Of a DNA stretch of 64,000 nucleotides, positions 45,804 through 55,565 are shown one piece after another (position 1 is the stretch's first letter; each line of letters begins with the position of its first letter). The notes under the pieces are model-generated. The model was not told where the DNA came from and made no database searches. It saw nothing but the letters and a program-made list of their open reading frames with translations. The translations under genes were made by a program, and so were the position numbers. This DNA comes from Takakia lepidozioides. Taxonomy: Eukaryota > Streptophyta > Takakiopsida > Takakiales > Takakiaceae. The stretch spans positions 43,104,042 through 43,168,041 of the forward strand of contig CM060734.1 in the NCBI GenBank assembly GCA_030704615.1, written 5' to 3'.

Positions 45804-48800
45804 GAAACAAAACTGTTAGGAATGACAGAGGAAGAGATGGCACATCCACTTGCCCAGAATTTGATGGAGTTACGACCAAACTATGATAATATCTCTGTTG
45901 ACTTTGAGAACTTAGCTCATCCATTGGTGAGCCTTCTGCCTCTTTTGGAAAAGCTTATAGCCTTCATACAGTCAGGACCATAGCTGCTCAAGGGTAGGTT
46001 TCTGGTTATGGTAGGTGTAACCTACACAAGTAGGGGATAAGAGATGCTGCTGACAGAGAGAGAGAGATTGCTCCAGCGAAAAAGCTGGCTGATGCTGCTA
46101 ACATGTATGTATCCAGATGATTACTTGTTAATCATATGGGACAGTAACACCTAAAGATGCTTAGCAGCACTTTTTGAAAGGCAGACGAGTCTCGACATCT
46201 GCCGAAACACCTCTGAAGAATGTGTGGGTTTCTTGAGTTTTGATTTGATCACAACAGGACCGACATACTAACTATGGCGTGTTTTCTCATATTTCCCAAT
46301 ACGTGTCTATGGGCAGACTGATGAGGCTACAGAGAGGCTTTGCAACATTCCAGGACTTGAGACACTGCTCTCCTTGATATCCTCCCGCCAATTTGTGGAT
46401 GCAGCAGCCAATGTGGATTTGGGCGTCCCAATTACAGATGGGCAGTTACCACAACTGCACCCTTTTCTTCATCAGGTCCAACCCTATTCCCCACGGTAAC
46501 TAGAGCCACGTGAAGTTTGTTGTGATATACAAGCACATTGGAGAGGTAGAAAATACTCCTATCGAACCCCATCCACCACAAATCTTTGTCACATGAATAA
46601 TACTGAGATGAGCTGAGGGTGACCAGTATGTTCGGATACTGTTTCCACTGCTCTCTCATGATCGCTTGTAGGGTTCTGACAAAAGAACTTGCTGTTAACA
46701 ACTGCATCTCCAGGCTGGTCCCTTGGTAAGCAAAATGAGGCAATTGGGTGGCATGATCCCAGTGTTAAGTAGAAACCGGATGTTAGAACCACAGTATAGA
46801 TAGGCGGCAAATAATTCTCTCAACTTCCAGGATAGCTACAAATGTTGCTTGCAGGTGGTATTTAACTTAATCACGTGGCATTTCAGGCATGCAACATCTT
46901 GGATGTGGAGATGCCATACATGTTTGTACGAGATAGCCCTTTTTGTCGGGCATATACATGGTGCCCAGAGGGAAAGAAACCATCCATTCTCTTCAACAGC
47001 GCCTTGTTTGACATTCTTAGCCCTTCAGAGCTCCAGGTCAGAATGCTGATGAGGTATTTAGTAGGTATACCATAGCCAATGTTTACAGGGAAGGGACAAT
47101 GAGTACGTCTAATTTCTGGTCTCTTTACATATAAGCACCATCACTGCACCTCTTTGGGGTCAGCTTGAAGCTATTGAGATAGTGCCCAAGGCTATAACCC
47201 TCCTTGCAGCTGAACTCGCAAGCGAATTCTTGCATCAGCTGATGATCTAAATAGGACACGTTCTGACCCTCATTGATAGCAGTGGCCACCACTCTGCTGT
47301 CCTCTAACCTCTGCCCAACCCTCTCTTCTCCCTCACCCTCTGCTTGTCGAATCTAGTGGGGGAGGTCTGGCCACAACACATGGTACTTCAATGAGTCAAA
47401 CCTCTCAATTTTTTCACTCAATTTTGATAGGCTAGCGGTCTTTGTTACTTTCATGTTCTCTTTTGGCAACACAAGCTTTGTGATCAAGTTCATTGGAGAC
47501 CCAGACAAAGATAGCACTTTGTATGAGGTGTCAGAATAGCTGGCATTAAGAAGGGCTCAAGTGACCAAGGGAGGCTTCGCACATACAGGTGGTGATGGCA
47601 CAACAATTGGCAGTAATTAAGAGGCCGAAATATCGGCAGCTGGCAATGGTTTGGTCTGTCCTCATTCTAGCACCTACATTACTTGAGACCAAGGTGCCAT
47701 CCCCAGTTCCTCCCCCAACACTAAAGCTCGTAAACCTTGGAAAGCTTGACATAAAGAAGACTACTCACAATCTGCGAGACATGAGAAGGGCTCCCAACAA
47801 CAACGTTGACATGGGTATCTTCACTGTACTTTAATTGACCAACAATCTTGGAGTTTAGAAGCCTAAGGGCAACTACATTTGTTGTGAAGTTTCCGGACAG
47901 ACCTTACTTAAAATGAAACACACACAAAAGGAGTCCATTGGAAACAACACAGCTAAGAAAGAACTCATAAGAAGCTGTTTGCCGTAGCCTTATGGCCATA
48001 GCAACAACACAGCTAAGAACAAAGAAATGACTGAAGACTAGTCTTGTTTAACTAATGACAAGCTAGTTCATGATGAATACAGATACAGACATTTCTGCGG
48101 TCCACCTTTACTGTTCACACCAAAAGTGTGAGTCAGACATAACGTTATAAGGTAACGAGTCACAGATCAAGCAATTGGGGTTTCCTCTTAACTAAAACAA
48201 TGATTGTAAAGAGAATGCAATATCTTTTGGACTGCATATTTGGAACAGAGTTAGTCAAAGGACAACTTAGTTCATATGATTATTCTCATATGAGGCCTCC
48301 CTCATGTGGACGTTCCCAACTCAGTTAGTGTTTATGGCCTCAAGTGAACCTGCACCTTGGATCCCAATACATTACACTGGAAAACCATTGGCAGGGACGC
48401 AGCAGGGAAAGTGGCCTATCTCAGCAAATGTAGCCAACGGCCTCGACCGTTGGATACGTTTTGTAGACCTGGTGGGTGACCGGGCTGGCCTTGTAGTCAC
48501 TCAAAGCCTATTTGCCACAGTGTCAGCAACCCTGAAGATGGCTGCTGGTTCCCATACACTGTCAAAACAGCTCAGTGTGGAGGCCTTGTTGGAGCAAGGG
48601 CACAAAGTCGACATGGCCGTTCACTCAAAACAACTACTTGAGGCATTTCAGCAGGTATCCTTCTTAAGACTAGACCTATCAGTAATTTTTTTCTGTCTAT
48701 GAACCAGAGTGCACTGTAGAAAAGAGGCAAACATGTCCTATACAGCCACCCCACACCATTGTGTTGGTGTTCATCATCCCTTTTAATTGGGCAGAAGGTT

Positions 48801-49098
48801 GAGGTTGATTACTCTAACACTGAAAATTGCACTTACTTCTATAAATGTTACTGTTTTGCAGGGTAAAGGGAGGGTGAATCTGCTTGACCACACTGAGGCA
48901 AATCTATTTGTGCCTGCTCATCCCAACCTTGTCGAGACCCCCAAGGCTGGAAACCTCGGCAAGAGGCTGAATCAGCTGAGCGTAGAGCTCCGTTCAATTG
49001 AACTATGCAAGGCTTCCCATTCTTTCGTGGTATTGAGAGCCCGCGAGCTGTTGCGGTGGGCAGAGGAAGAAGAAAGAAAGAAAAAGAAAGAGGAATAG
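45804..49098 (+). CDS. M48-family (PGM48-like) protein with lost zinc site: predicted pseudoprotease
   Basis: Exons 45804-45926, 46317-46475, 46887-47036, 47589-47814, 48425-48654 and 48862-49098 join in phase; at least one 5' exon with the start and any transit peptide is not found. Matches to the plant chloroplast M48 family of the plastoglobule protease PGM48 (Arabidopsis At3g27110): VDFENLAHPL, RLCNIPGLE, ILDVEMPYMFVRDSPFCRAY, FDILSPSELQ, DRWIRFVDLVGDRAGLV, KQLSVEALLEQ and VLRARELLRWAEEEE. In active members SELQ is followed by a segment with HELGH; here it is VVMAQQLAVIK, so both His and the catalytic Glu are gone. The third ligand region (family AELTCDRA) reads VDLVGDRA, Glu to Asp. The reading frame and splice sites are kept, which argues against simple decay. 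Exon 4 is longer than the family segment and its donor is the least certain. It ends in a GAA-rich Glu/Lys tail. By family it would act in plastids. Confidence 0.82.
47943..48019 (-). mobile_element. Ultra-short (43-base) LINE-B stub with 17-base target-site duplication
   Basis: The insert 47960-48002 is a LINE-B tail in reverse (AACTCATAAGAAGCTGTTTG and on to GGCCATA). The flanks are AACAACACAGCTAAGAA at 47943-47959 and again at 48003-48019, a perfect 17-base match. It lies in an intron of the M48-like gene. Confidence 0.93.
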
Positions 49099-49185
49099 GA
49101 AGAGGAGAATGATTGAAGAAGATCAGGAACTGATGAGGAAGGAAGAAGAAGACGAAGAAGAAGAAAGGAAACGAAGAATGATGCT
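49060..49185 (+). repeat. Purine-rich GAA/GAG tract
   Basis: A run of GAA, GAG and AAG units covers the C-terminal codons of the M48-like gene and continues about 85 bases past its stop. Confidence 0.8.
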
Positions 49186-50451
49186 CATCGGAGACAGCCC
49201 GCCGTGACAGCCAAATCTTAATGGCAGTTGCGTTCCTTACAGTTCCCTGTGGCAACCAGGAAGACCTAACCAAAGGCAAGGCCCCACCCAACGTCTGGAG
49301 AACAGCATACGGTCACGTGCTTGAGTCAAGATCATCTACATCGTAGTCCCACTGCCCTCATGTATCTCTCGCAAGCTCACAGTGGGCACGTAAAGACAGC
49401 CCATCTAGAGAGTGCAATGGGGAGAGTGCAATGGGGAGCACTTCGATTGAATGCATAACCACCCTGCTTGATGCAATTCATCACAGGGTCTATCTATTCA
49501 ATGTACATGACTCTTTTTCCTATAATGTGGACGTTGAAGTCCCTATCTCTGATACCTCCAAGATCCCGGTGTCCCACTTCGTAGGTACTCACACTAATAT
49601 TTGTTCAAACCTTTCTACATGGGATAGGAGTACTTTGACATGAAATGATGAAACCAAAGAAACTTACACATCGCGCATGGGAGATTTGCCATTGGAGATT
49701 CTCGCACCAGCTCCTCATGGGTACTGGAAATATTCACTCAATGTCAAACATCCAGAGAACCCAAACTCCCACGCCATGTCCACGCAATCTGCGAGAGGAG
49801 CACGCAGATCGGATGCAGACTCTCTCTCAAATTCCTCGAGTTCTTCAATCTGGTATTCAGTATTACATGTATCCGAAGACAGCTGCATGGAATTCTCCAC
49901 GAAGTCGATTTCATGCACATTGGGTGGGCAAAGCATCGGATTATTTCAAACACTCCACGCCTGGTCGGTGATCCGCGGTTCAAATCCAAAAGGAACACTC
50001 ATCGAGCATCAACGGTACCTCGAGAATCGGTAGGAGCTCTCCATCCTGGCTACACTGTGACTGTCCAGACATAACATCAACGGTATACATCGCTCTGCAA
50101 AGTAGCGGCTCCCTCGTTGATAGGTGTCCTCCTTTTTGGTGGCTCAGAATTCATATCACTTTATCTCAGCTTGTCATCCTCGTGGAATTTGAACTCTCTC
50201 ACTTCTCACTTGCTGCGTGTTTTCCTTCTCTTTATCCGAACCATAGCTTGGAGCAAAGTGCAAGGCATTGCGAGTGTCTCTGTATTTGAGAACTTGATAC
50301 TTCGTAGATCCCCCTTCGTTCTCTCTCCATATTGTTTCTCAACCCCTCCCGCTGCTCTCTTTATTTGCTATATTCTACAGCTACATTTGATTCTTGGGGC
50401 AGTGGGTATATCATATCCTGCTTGAATCTGTTTTCTCTGACTTGGGTGCAC
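49186..50451. other. Intergenic region between M48-like gene and NdhN
   Basis: No conserved gene was recognised. A perfect 14-base tandem repeat (GAGAGTGCAATGGG twice, about 49409-49436) is present. Chance frames at 49431-49643 and 49677-50033 have no motifs I know. The right part should hold the NdhN promoter and leader. Confidence 0.4.
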
Positions 50452-52260
50452 ATGCAGTCACCCACAATGACATCACGCATTTCAACTGCGCACCATTCTC
50501 TCGCAATTTTCAACGGAACCTCCTCTTCCCCCCGTTCGGCCAGGAAAAGAAGCCAGTTTTTTCGTGGAGACTGTAGACAATTTTCAGCACAATTTGTAAA
50601 GAATGGAACCGCAGCAGTCCAGAGGAGAAGGGGGAAGGTGGTTTGTGGGCTAGGAGATTTTGTTGGAGGAGATTTGTTGGGATTGGACCTCGGCAAGTGG
50701 GTTTCCGATGTAGAGACGTATGGCTGCATAGCTGTGTATCCTCCTCCTGAGGGAGGATATGAAGGGCGATATGCAACCCGGCTGAAGATGGAAGGATACC
50801 ATTTCATGAATATTAGTGCGAGAGGATTGGGTGATCCCGAGGCCTATCTTACGAAAGTCCATGGCGTCCGGCCGGTATGTGTCTTGTCACAGTGAGAATC
50901 TGTAACGTGATCTGACATTAATTTTGTCCAGCGCATGCAGGCAAAACATCAGCGTAATCTTCCTTTGTTCTATCATAATAGTGAAGTCTTCTCTCTGTGC
51001 TGGAGATTGATTTTCGACGTCTTCACCCGTGAAATGTTTGCTTGTACCTCTCACACCCCGGTCACGTCACCCAACCCCTTCTGATAAGAAATTATAAATT
51101 TCTCTGTCTAGCTGCTTTCTTGAGAATGGATGCAGCATTACATCTTGGAGTCCTGTGCATGTGGAACTGAATGAATTTTTCTAGGGTATGTACTTTTTCA
51201 GTGAGAAGGTTTCCTACAAACCATTTCACAAACTCTACTTTTGTGCTGAAAGCAGTAACAGATGTGAGTTCCAGAGAGACTTGGGAGAAGTAAGAGAGGA
51301 TTTGATAGTCACAGATGGGCTTACGAGAGAAAATAAGAGAAGTGGTTGCAATAATGCAGCCTCATCTTGGGAAGCAAGCTATCGTGCGCTGGTACTTTCC
51401 CCCTCAAGTTGACTACAGGCTCTCTCTGCTGCCCAAAAACTCAAAGGGCCTTGTTCTTTGGGTCCTTGAAGCAAAGGTATTATGCATCACACTAGCTTCT
51501 TCTGTTGGCAGGTGGGGTTACTGTGAATTCATTTGCATCAGTTGGATTATTCCCCACTGCTTTGCTGTTATTTGTAGGTTTCTACAGCAGCATGAAACCT
51601 GACTACTTCAGATTTGTGAAATTTGTTCTATGACCATTTGACTTACAAAGCGAGACTGTCACATGGTAGCAGGTGTTATCAAAGACAGAGCTGCAGTATT
51701 TGGCATTGTTGCCAGCCTATCGCCCAGATGTGAAGGTGATTGCAGAGTGTGGCTCCTGGTATGACCTTGCCGCCTATATAGGCCTCTCTCTTGCTACTTC
51801 ATTGAAACACGTCCTTGCCTTAAGTGTCTCCTAACATGTAGGCCCTTATGTACAAGAGGTACTAGAGCGTGGTGACTTTAGACCTTCTCATTTGCAAGAA
51901 GTGGCATAACTCTCCCATAACCCTCAGCCAGTCCCCTTTACAAGACTGAACTATTTTTGTATGTAGTCAATAAAATTGAACCCCCTCTCTCTTCTTTTCA
52001 CTATGGCATTTTTAGGGCAAGGTTCTCACAGTAGCACAGCCTGCCAGCGCACCATGTAGTTGGCCACTCCAGTCAATTACAAAATGCACAATTGTGTGTG
52101 TTGCAGGCGATCATTCAGATGGAAGCCATTGAAGGAGGTGGCAGGGCTCCCAATGACAAGTGAGACCAAGGCTGTCAAGGCACCCCCTGTACCAGAGAGG
52201 CCCAAGGTTGTCTCAGAAGAAAAGAAAGAGAAGGAAAGTCCAGTTGCTGTAGGCTCATGA
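50452..52260 (+). CDS. ndhN: Chloroplast NAD(P)H dehydrogenase subunit N (NdhN)
   Basis: Four exons, 50452-50874, 51360-51476, 51673-51758 and 52107-52260, join in phase to 259 aa. Family motifs run without a gap: DFVGGDLLGLDLGKWVSDVE, PPEGGYEGRYATRLKMEGY, SARGLGDPE, then across introns PHLGKQAIVRWYFPPQVDYR, GLVLWVLEAK, VLSKTELQYLALLP, RPDVKVIAECGSW and WKPLKEVAGL. The N-terminal 60 residues are Ser/Arg-rich, as in a chloroplast transit peptide; a second ATG at 50467 is an alternative start. By family it is a stromal-side subunit (subcomplex A) of the NDH complex for cyclic electron flow around photosystem I. The C-terminus has an extra Lys/Pro/Glu tail (VVSEEKKEKE) past the conserved end. 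Presence of nuclear NdhN points to a streptophyte plant. Confidence 0.96.
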
Positions 52261-53766
52261 GAATAGTAGTTCATTAACCATTGGTAGCAGAATTGCTACT
52301 TTTCTTTATCCTTTGTCATTTCTCCCCCTTTCCTCTGTCGCTGCCTCACTGTATGTAAGAGGCACCTCGCATTCTTCAATTTTGAAGTGAAGGATTGATG
52401 CATTGCTAGATCTAGCGTCTAGAGGTTGTATCATACATAATGACTGCCACAGTCATTTGTATAGTGTACCCAAATAGTGCAACTTCTGTACCATGGAGTT
52501 TTACTCAACATGGTTCTATTTCCCAAAGTCTTCAGTATAATGGCCATTTTTTTCAGCGCTGGTGGATTCTGGCTGTCACTTTGTTGGGCCTTGTTCCTGG
52601 GCTTTGGACAACCTGGTCAAGTTTGCATTTTCTTCTACCGCCGTAGATTATCCTGGCTGCAGGAGGGAGAATCTCATCAGGTGTTGAGAGCCGTACTCTA
52701 AGTGTCACAATACAAGAGAGCACCCTTGACTGGCACCATGGTCAAATACAAGGCATTGTATTACTTGCAAGACGGAGGATCTGTTCCCATCATAGCGCTT
52801 CTGGTTGAAGTTGAGGTTATGAGTTGGTCACTGGGGCGTTCACCTGCACAATCAAGACAATATTATTCACTCTAGTAAATAAGGGTGTACCTTCATGCGG
52901 CACGAGGCCACTCTCTAGCTTGCATAAGCCTTGGGCCATAAAATTTATAAAGCCATGAACAGAATGCCTCTCTAAAGGCCTGTCAAGAAGATCACCAAGA
53001 GAAAATTTACTGAGCTGCAGCCTTACCAACGCTCTCATGAGGTGAAGAACTGTGATTATATCTCAGCTACTCTCAGATCATCCGGTAGGGTCAAGTAAGG
53101 GTCCGATATACAGGGACATTTTGGGAACCTTGGGGAACAAGAGAACATGCGAGAGGATGAGCTAGTGGGTGAGGTTTTCTCTTTGGATCTCCCTTCCTTG
53201 CAAGCCTACGTGCTCGAGTGGGTCCAAGCACTAAGTTAGCGGATGGACTATTTGAACCTTTTCGGGCTTGATGGAGGAGTTTTCTACTGGAACACATTTC
53301 ATGGGCAGGACATATTTGCAAGGATAATTTTTTTTTTGGATTGGTGTGCATCATTTTCGGTGTCCGTCATGTTTCTTGTTGGAAATTTCTTGAAGGAGCT
53401 TCAATGGATCCGCTCCAAGATTAGTTCTTCTTGCTGCAAGACTGTCGTCACTAAGAGAGGACGGCATCGAGAGAGAAAAGAGAGTGATCGAATATGTTGG
53501 GTTTGAGTATGTGTGTGTGTGAACAATTGTAGAACAGCGTGCATGCGGAAATGATTTTCAAGGCCCTCCAGCCGGAGGTGGGTACGTGGGTACACCAAAT
53601 GCCTGGGAGATTTCCATCATTAAATACCAGTGCCAGTTTCAAACAGGCAATCAACAAATCTATATTCCGAACCCTAAATTGTGCGTGGCTGTGGTTGTGC
53701 TTTGTGAGAATATTGAGGCTGGAGGCCTGAATTCAGGCGAATGCTACAAGAATTCGGACTGTGACA
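52261..53766. other. Intergenic region upstream of the F-box gene
   Basis: No gene is supported. A frame at 52477-52701 is rich in Phe and Leu but has no family features. A T-rich run (TTTTTTTTT at about 53330) is present. The right part contains the leader of the F-box gene. Confidence 0.4.
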
Positions 53767-54834
53767 ATGTCCGAAGAGTTGGATCCAGATCGGTGGGGCA
53801 CGCTGCCCGATGAATTGAGGGAGAGGGTATTTGCTTGGTTGCCGCCCGACAGTTTCTGCAGATTCCGATGTGTGCATAAGAACTGGGACGAAATGTTACT
53901 TTCCCAGACTTTTATGGATGCCTACTCTCGGGCTTGTGAAGCTCGAGACCCATGGGTTCTCCTGGAATTGTACAGGCCATTCGAAAGTCCTCAACCGCAG
54001 ATATGGTTTTACAATCCCGTTTCTGAAAGATGGTACAGGCACCCCTTCTCATTTCTCCCCACACCAGGAGCTGAAGTTCTAGCCACAGATGGCGGGCTGG
54101 TATGCTGTCAGACAGAGTCAGGCATCTATGTATGCAATCCATTGACGGGCTGCTGGGCAGAGATTTTCCCGATGTACGTCTTCAATTTATATTCAGACTC
54201 TGTGGCCTTAACTGTGGATTGTACCACCAAGGCTTACAAGGTGATCTTAGTTGGGCTTCAGGTAGAGATCGACACCTATGAAGTTCATATCTTTGACTCA
54301 GCAACCCAAACTTGGGAGAGGGGTGCGAGGGCACCATATGGCTATAAAGTAACAGATCTGGTTGTCACAAATGGACATCTTTACTGCGTAACCATCAACT
54401 GGGATGTGGTTGCTTACAATTTGGAAAGAAGAGAGTGGTCAAGGATCGAAGTGCCTGATGACATGAGACCTTGTCTGACAGTTTATCAGGGTTGCCTGCT
54501 TATGGGCAATGCATTCATTTCAGATGAGGGTCTCTTCTCCAATATAGTGGTCTTTGAGGTGGAGCTTCAGCGAAGGCAGGTGAGGCAGGTGGCAGCAATG
54601 CCTGAGGAGTTTCTGCAGGTTATCAATGATCATGAAGGTCATGACAACTATGGGATCGAATTTCTTGAGGGTAACACAATTTGCATCCGACTAGACACAA
54701 ACAATCAGCGACTTTTGATGTACAAAGCAGCCAAAAGTTTGTGGCAATGGTTGCCAGAATGCCCAGCCGAAGGCTGCTCAGACATGATTGAGCCTTGTTA
54801 TTTCTTCAAGCCCCTGCTCGATGCCTCTGTCTAG
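53767..54834 (+). CDS. F-box protein with kelch-like C-terminal domain
   Basis: A single exon of 355 aa. The ATG at 53767 is used here; an in-frame GTG two codons upstream is not a likely plant start. An F-box lies at residues 10-50 (WGTLPDELRERVFAWLPPDSFCRFRCVHKNW). The rest has repeated beta-propeller-type blades: QIWFYNPVSERWYRHP, GGLVCCQTESGIYVCNPLTG, VHIFDSATQTWERG, GHLYCVTINWDVVAYNLERREW and LLMYKAAKSLWQWLPECP. This is the layout of plant F-box/kelch proteins that act as substrate receptors of SCF ubiquitin ligases. The target is unknown. No introns and no damage are seen. Confidence 0.93.
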   Translation: MSEELDPDRWGTLPDELRERVFAWLPPDSFCRFRCVHKNWDEMLLSQTFMDAYSRACEARDPWVLLELYRPFESPQPQIWFYNPVSERWYRHPFSFLPTPGAEVLATDGGLVCCQTESGIYVCNPLTGCWAEIFPMYVFNLYSDSVALTVDCTTKAYKVILVGLQVEIDTYEVHIFDSATQTWERGARAPYGYKVTDLVVTNGHLYCVTINWDVVAYNLERREWSRIEVPDDMRPCLTVYQGCLLMGNAFISDEGLFSNIVVFEVELQRRQVRQVAAMPEEFLQVINDHEGHDNYGIEFLEGNTICIRLDTNNQRLLMYKAAKSLWQWLPECPAEGCSDMIEPCYFFKPLLDASV

Positions 54835-55089
54835 AGCTTACAATTTCAATCAACCATCCTCCTGCTAAGCATCACTGGAAAAATGACAAACTCAAGAATC
54901 CAGTGCAAATGCTGTTGATGCCAGTAGTGATGCCATATGTACAGCTGATCTTTAGAACAACAGTGTATTTCAAACATTGTGAGGAGAATTATTCAGCAAA
55001 TCCTTTCTAAGAGCCATAAACCAATTTCCCCTCACTTCACCTTTGGCTATGCTCCCATTAATGTGCAAAAAGAATAGAAGGCCAAAGTG

Positions 55090-55565
55090 CATGTGAGAGA
55101 GAGAGAATGTACTCATAAGACATTTTTACCCATATCCCTTGTGGCCATAGACCTCACGCCCAGTTTGTATAGAACAAGAGGGAATAGACACTGCCTTTGT
55201 AAGGGGCTCACTCCAGTAGGGGGGTTTACCTTGATGTAAAGAATCCATTCAGGCTTTCCAGATTCCCTTTACATACAAGCATCAATCTGATGTGTGTGAG
55301 CTGCCCAATTAGACCCCAACAGGGCCAGGGCTTTAGGCTCAGCCTCAAGTTTTTCAAAAGTTGGTGAACACAGGTCCAAGGACTATGTTCTAGATGGTCC
55401 TGAAGAGGGTCAACTTCAGACCACCTGCACATCAGGCATTGGCAACCTCCCTTCCGCAGGCACTTGGCTGAAGGCAAACTCAACAGCCCGATTTCAGAGT
55501 TATCTATTTTAGTTTTATAGCCATGTGTTACCATAGAAATGACATAGACGGGAAAAGGCATCTTC
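55090..55565 (-). mobile_element. LINE-B 3' fragment, minus strand
   Basis: The plus strand begins with GAGAGAGAGAG and the reversed tail (GTACTCATAAGACATTTTT), then CACGCCCAGTTTG and the reversed C-terminal coding region with a knuckle (CQCLMC). It is more diverged than the 40.4-kb and 45.2-kb copies. Between the F-box stop and this element (54835-55089) nothing else was seen. Confidence 0.85.

Noticed and set aside
52477-52701. A small membrane protein gene after NdhN
   Set aside because: The frame is hydrophobic only because the DNA is T-rich; it has no conserved motif and lies in the likely 3' region of NdhN.
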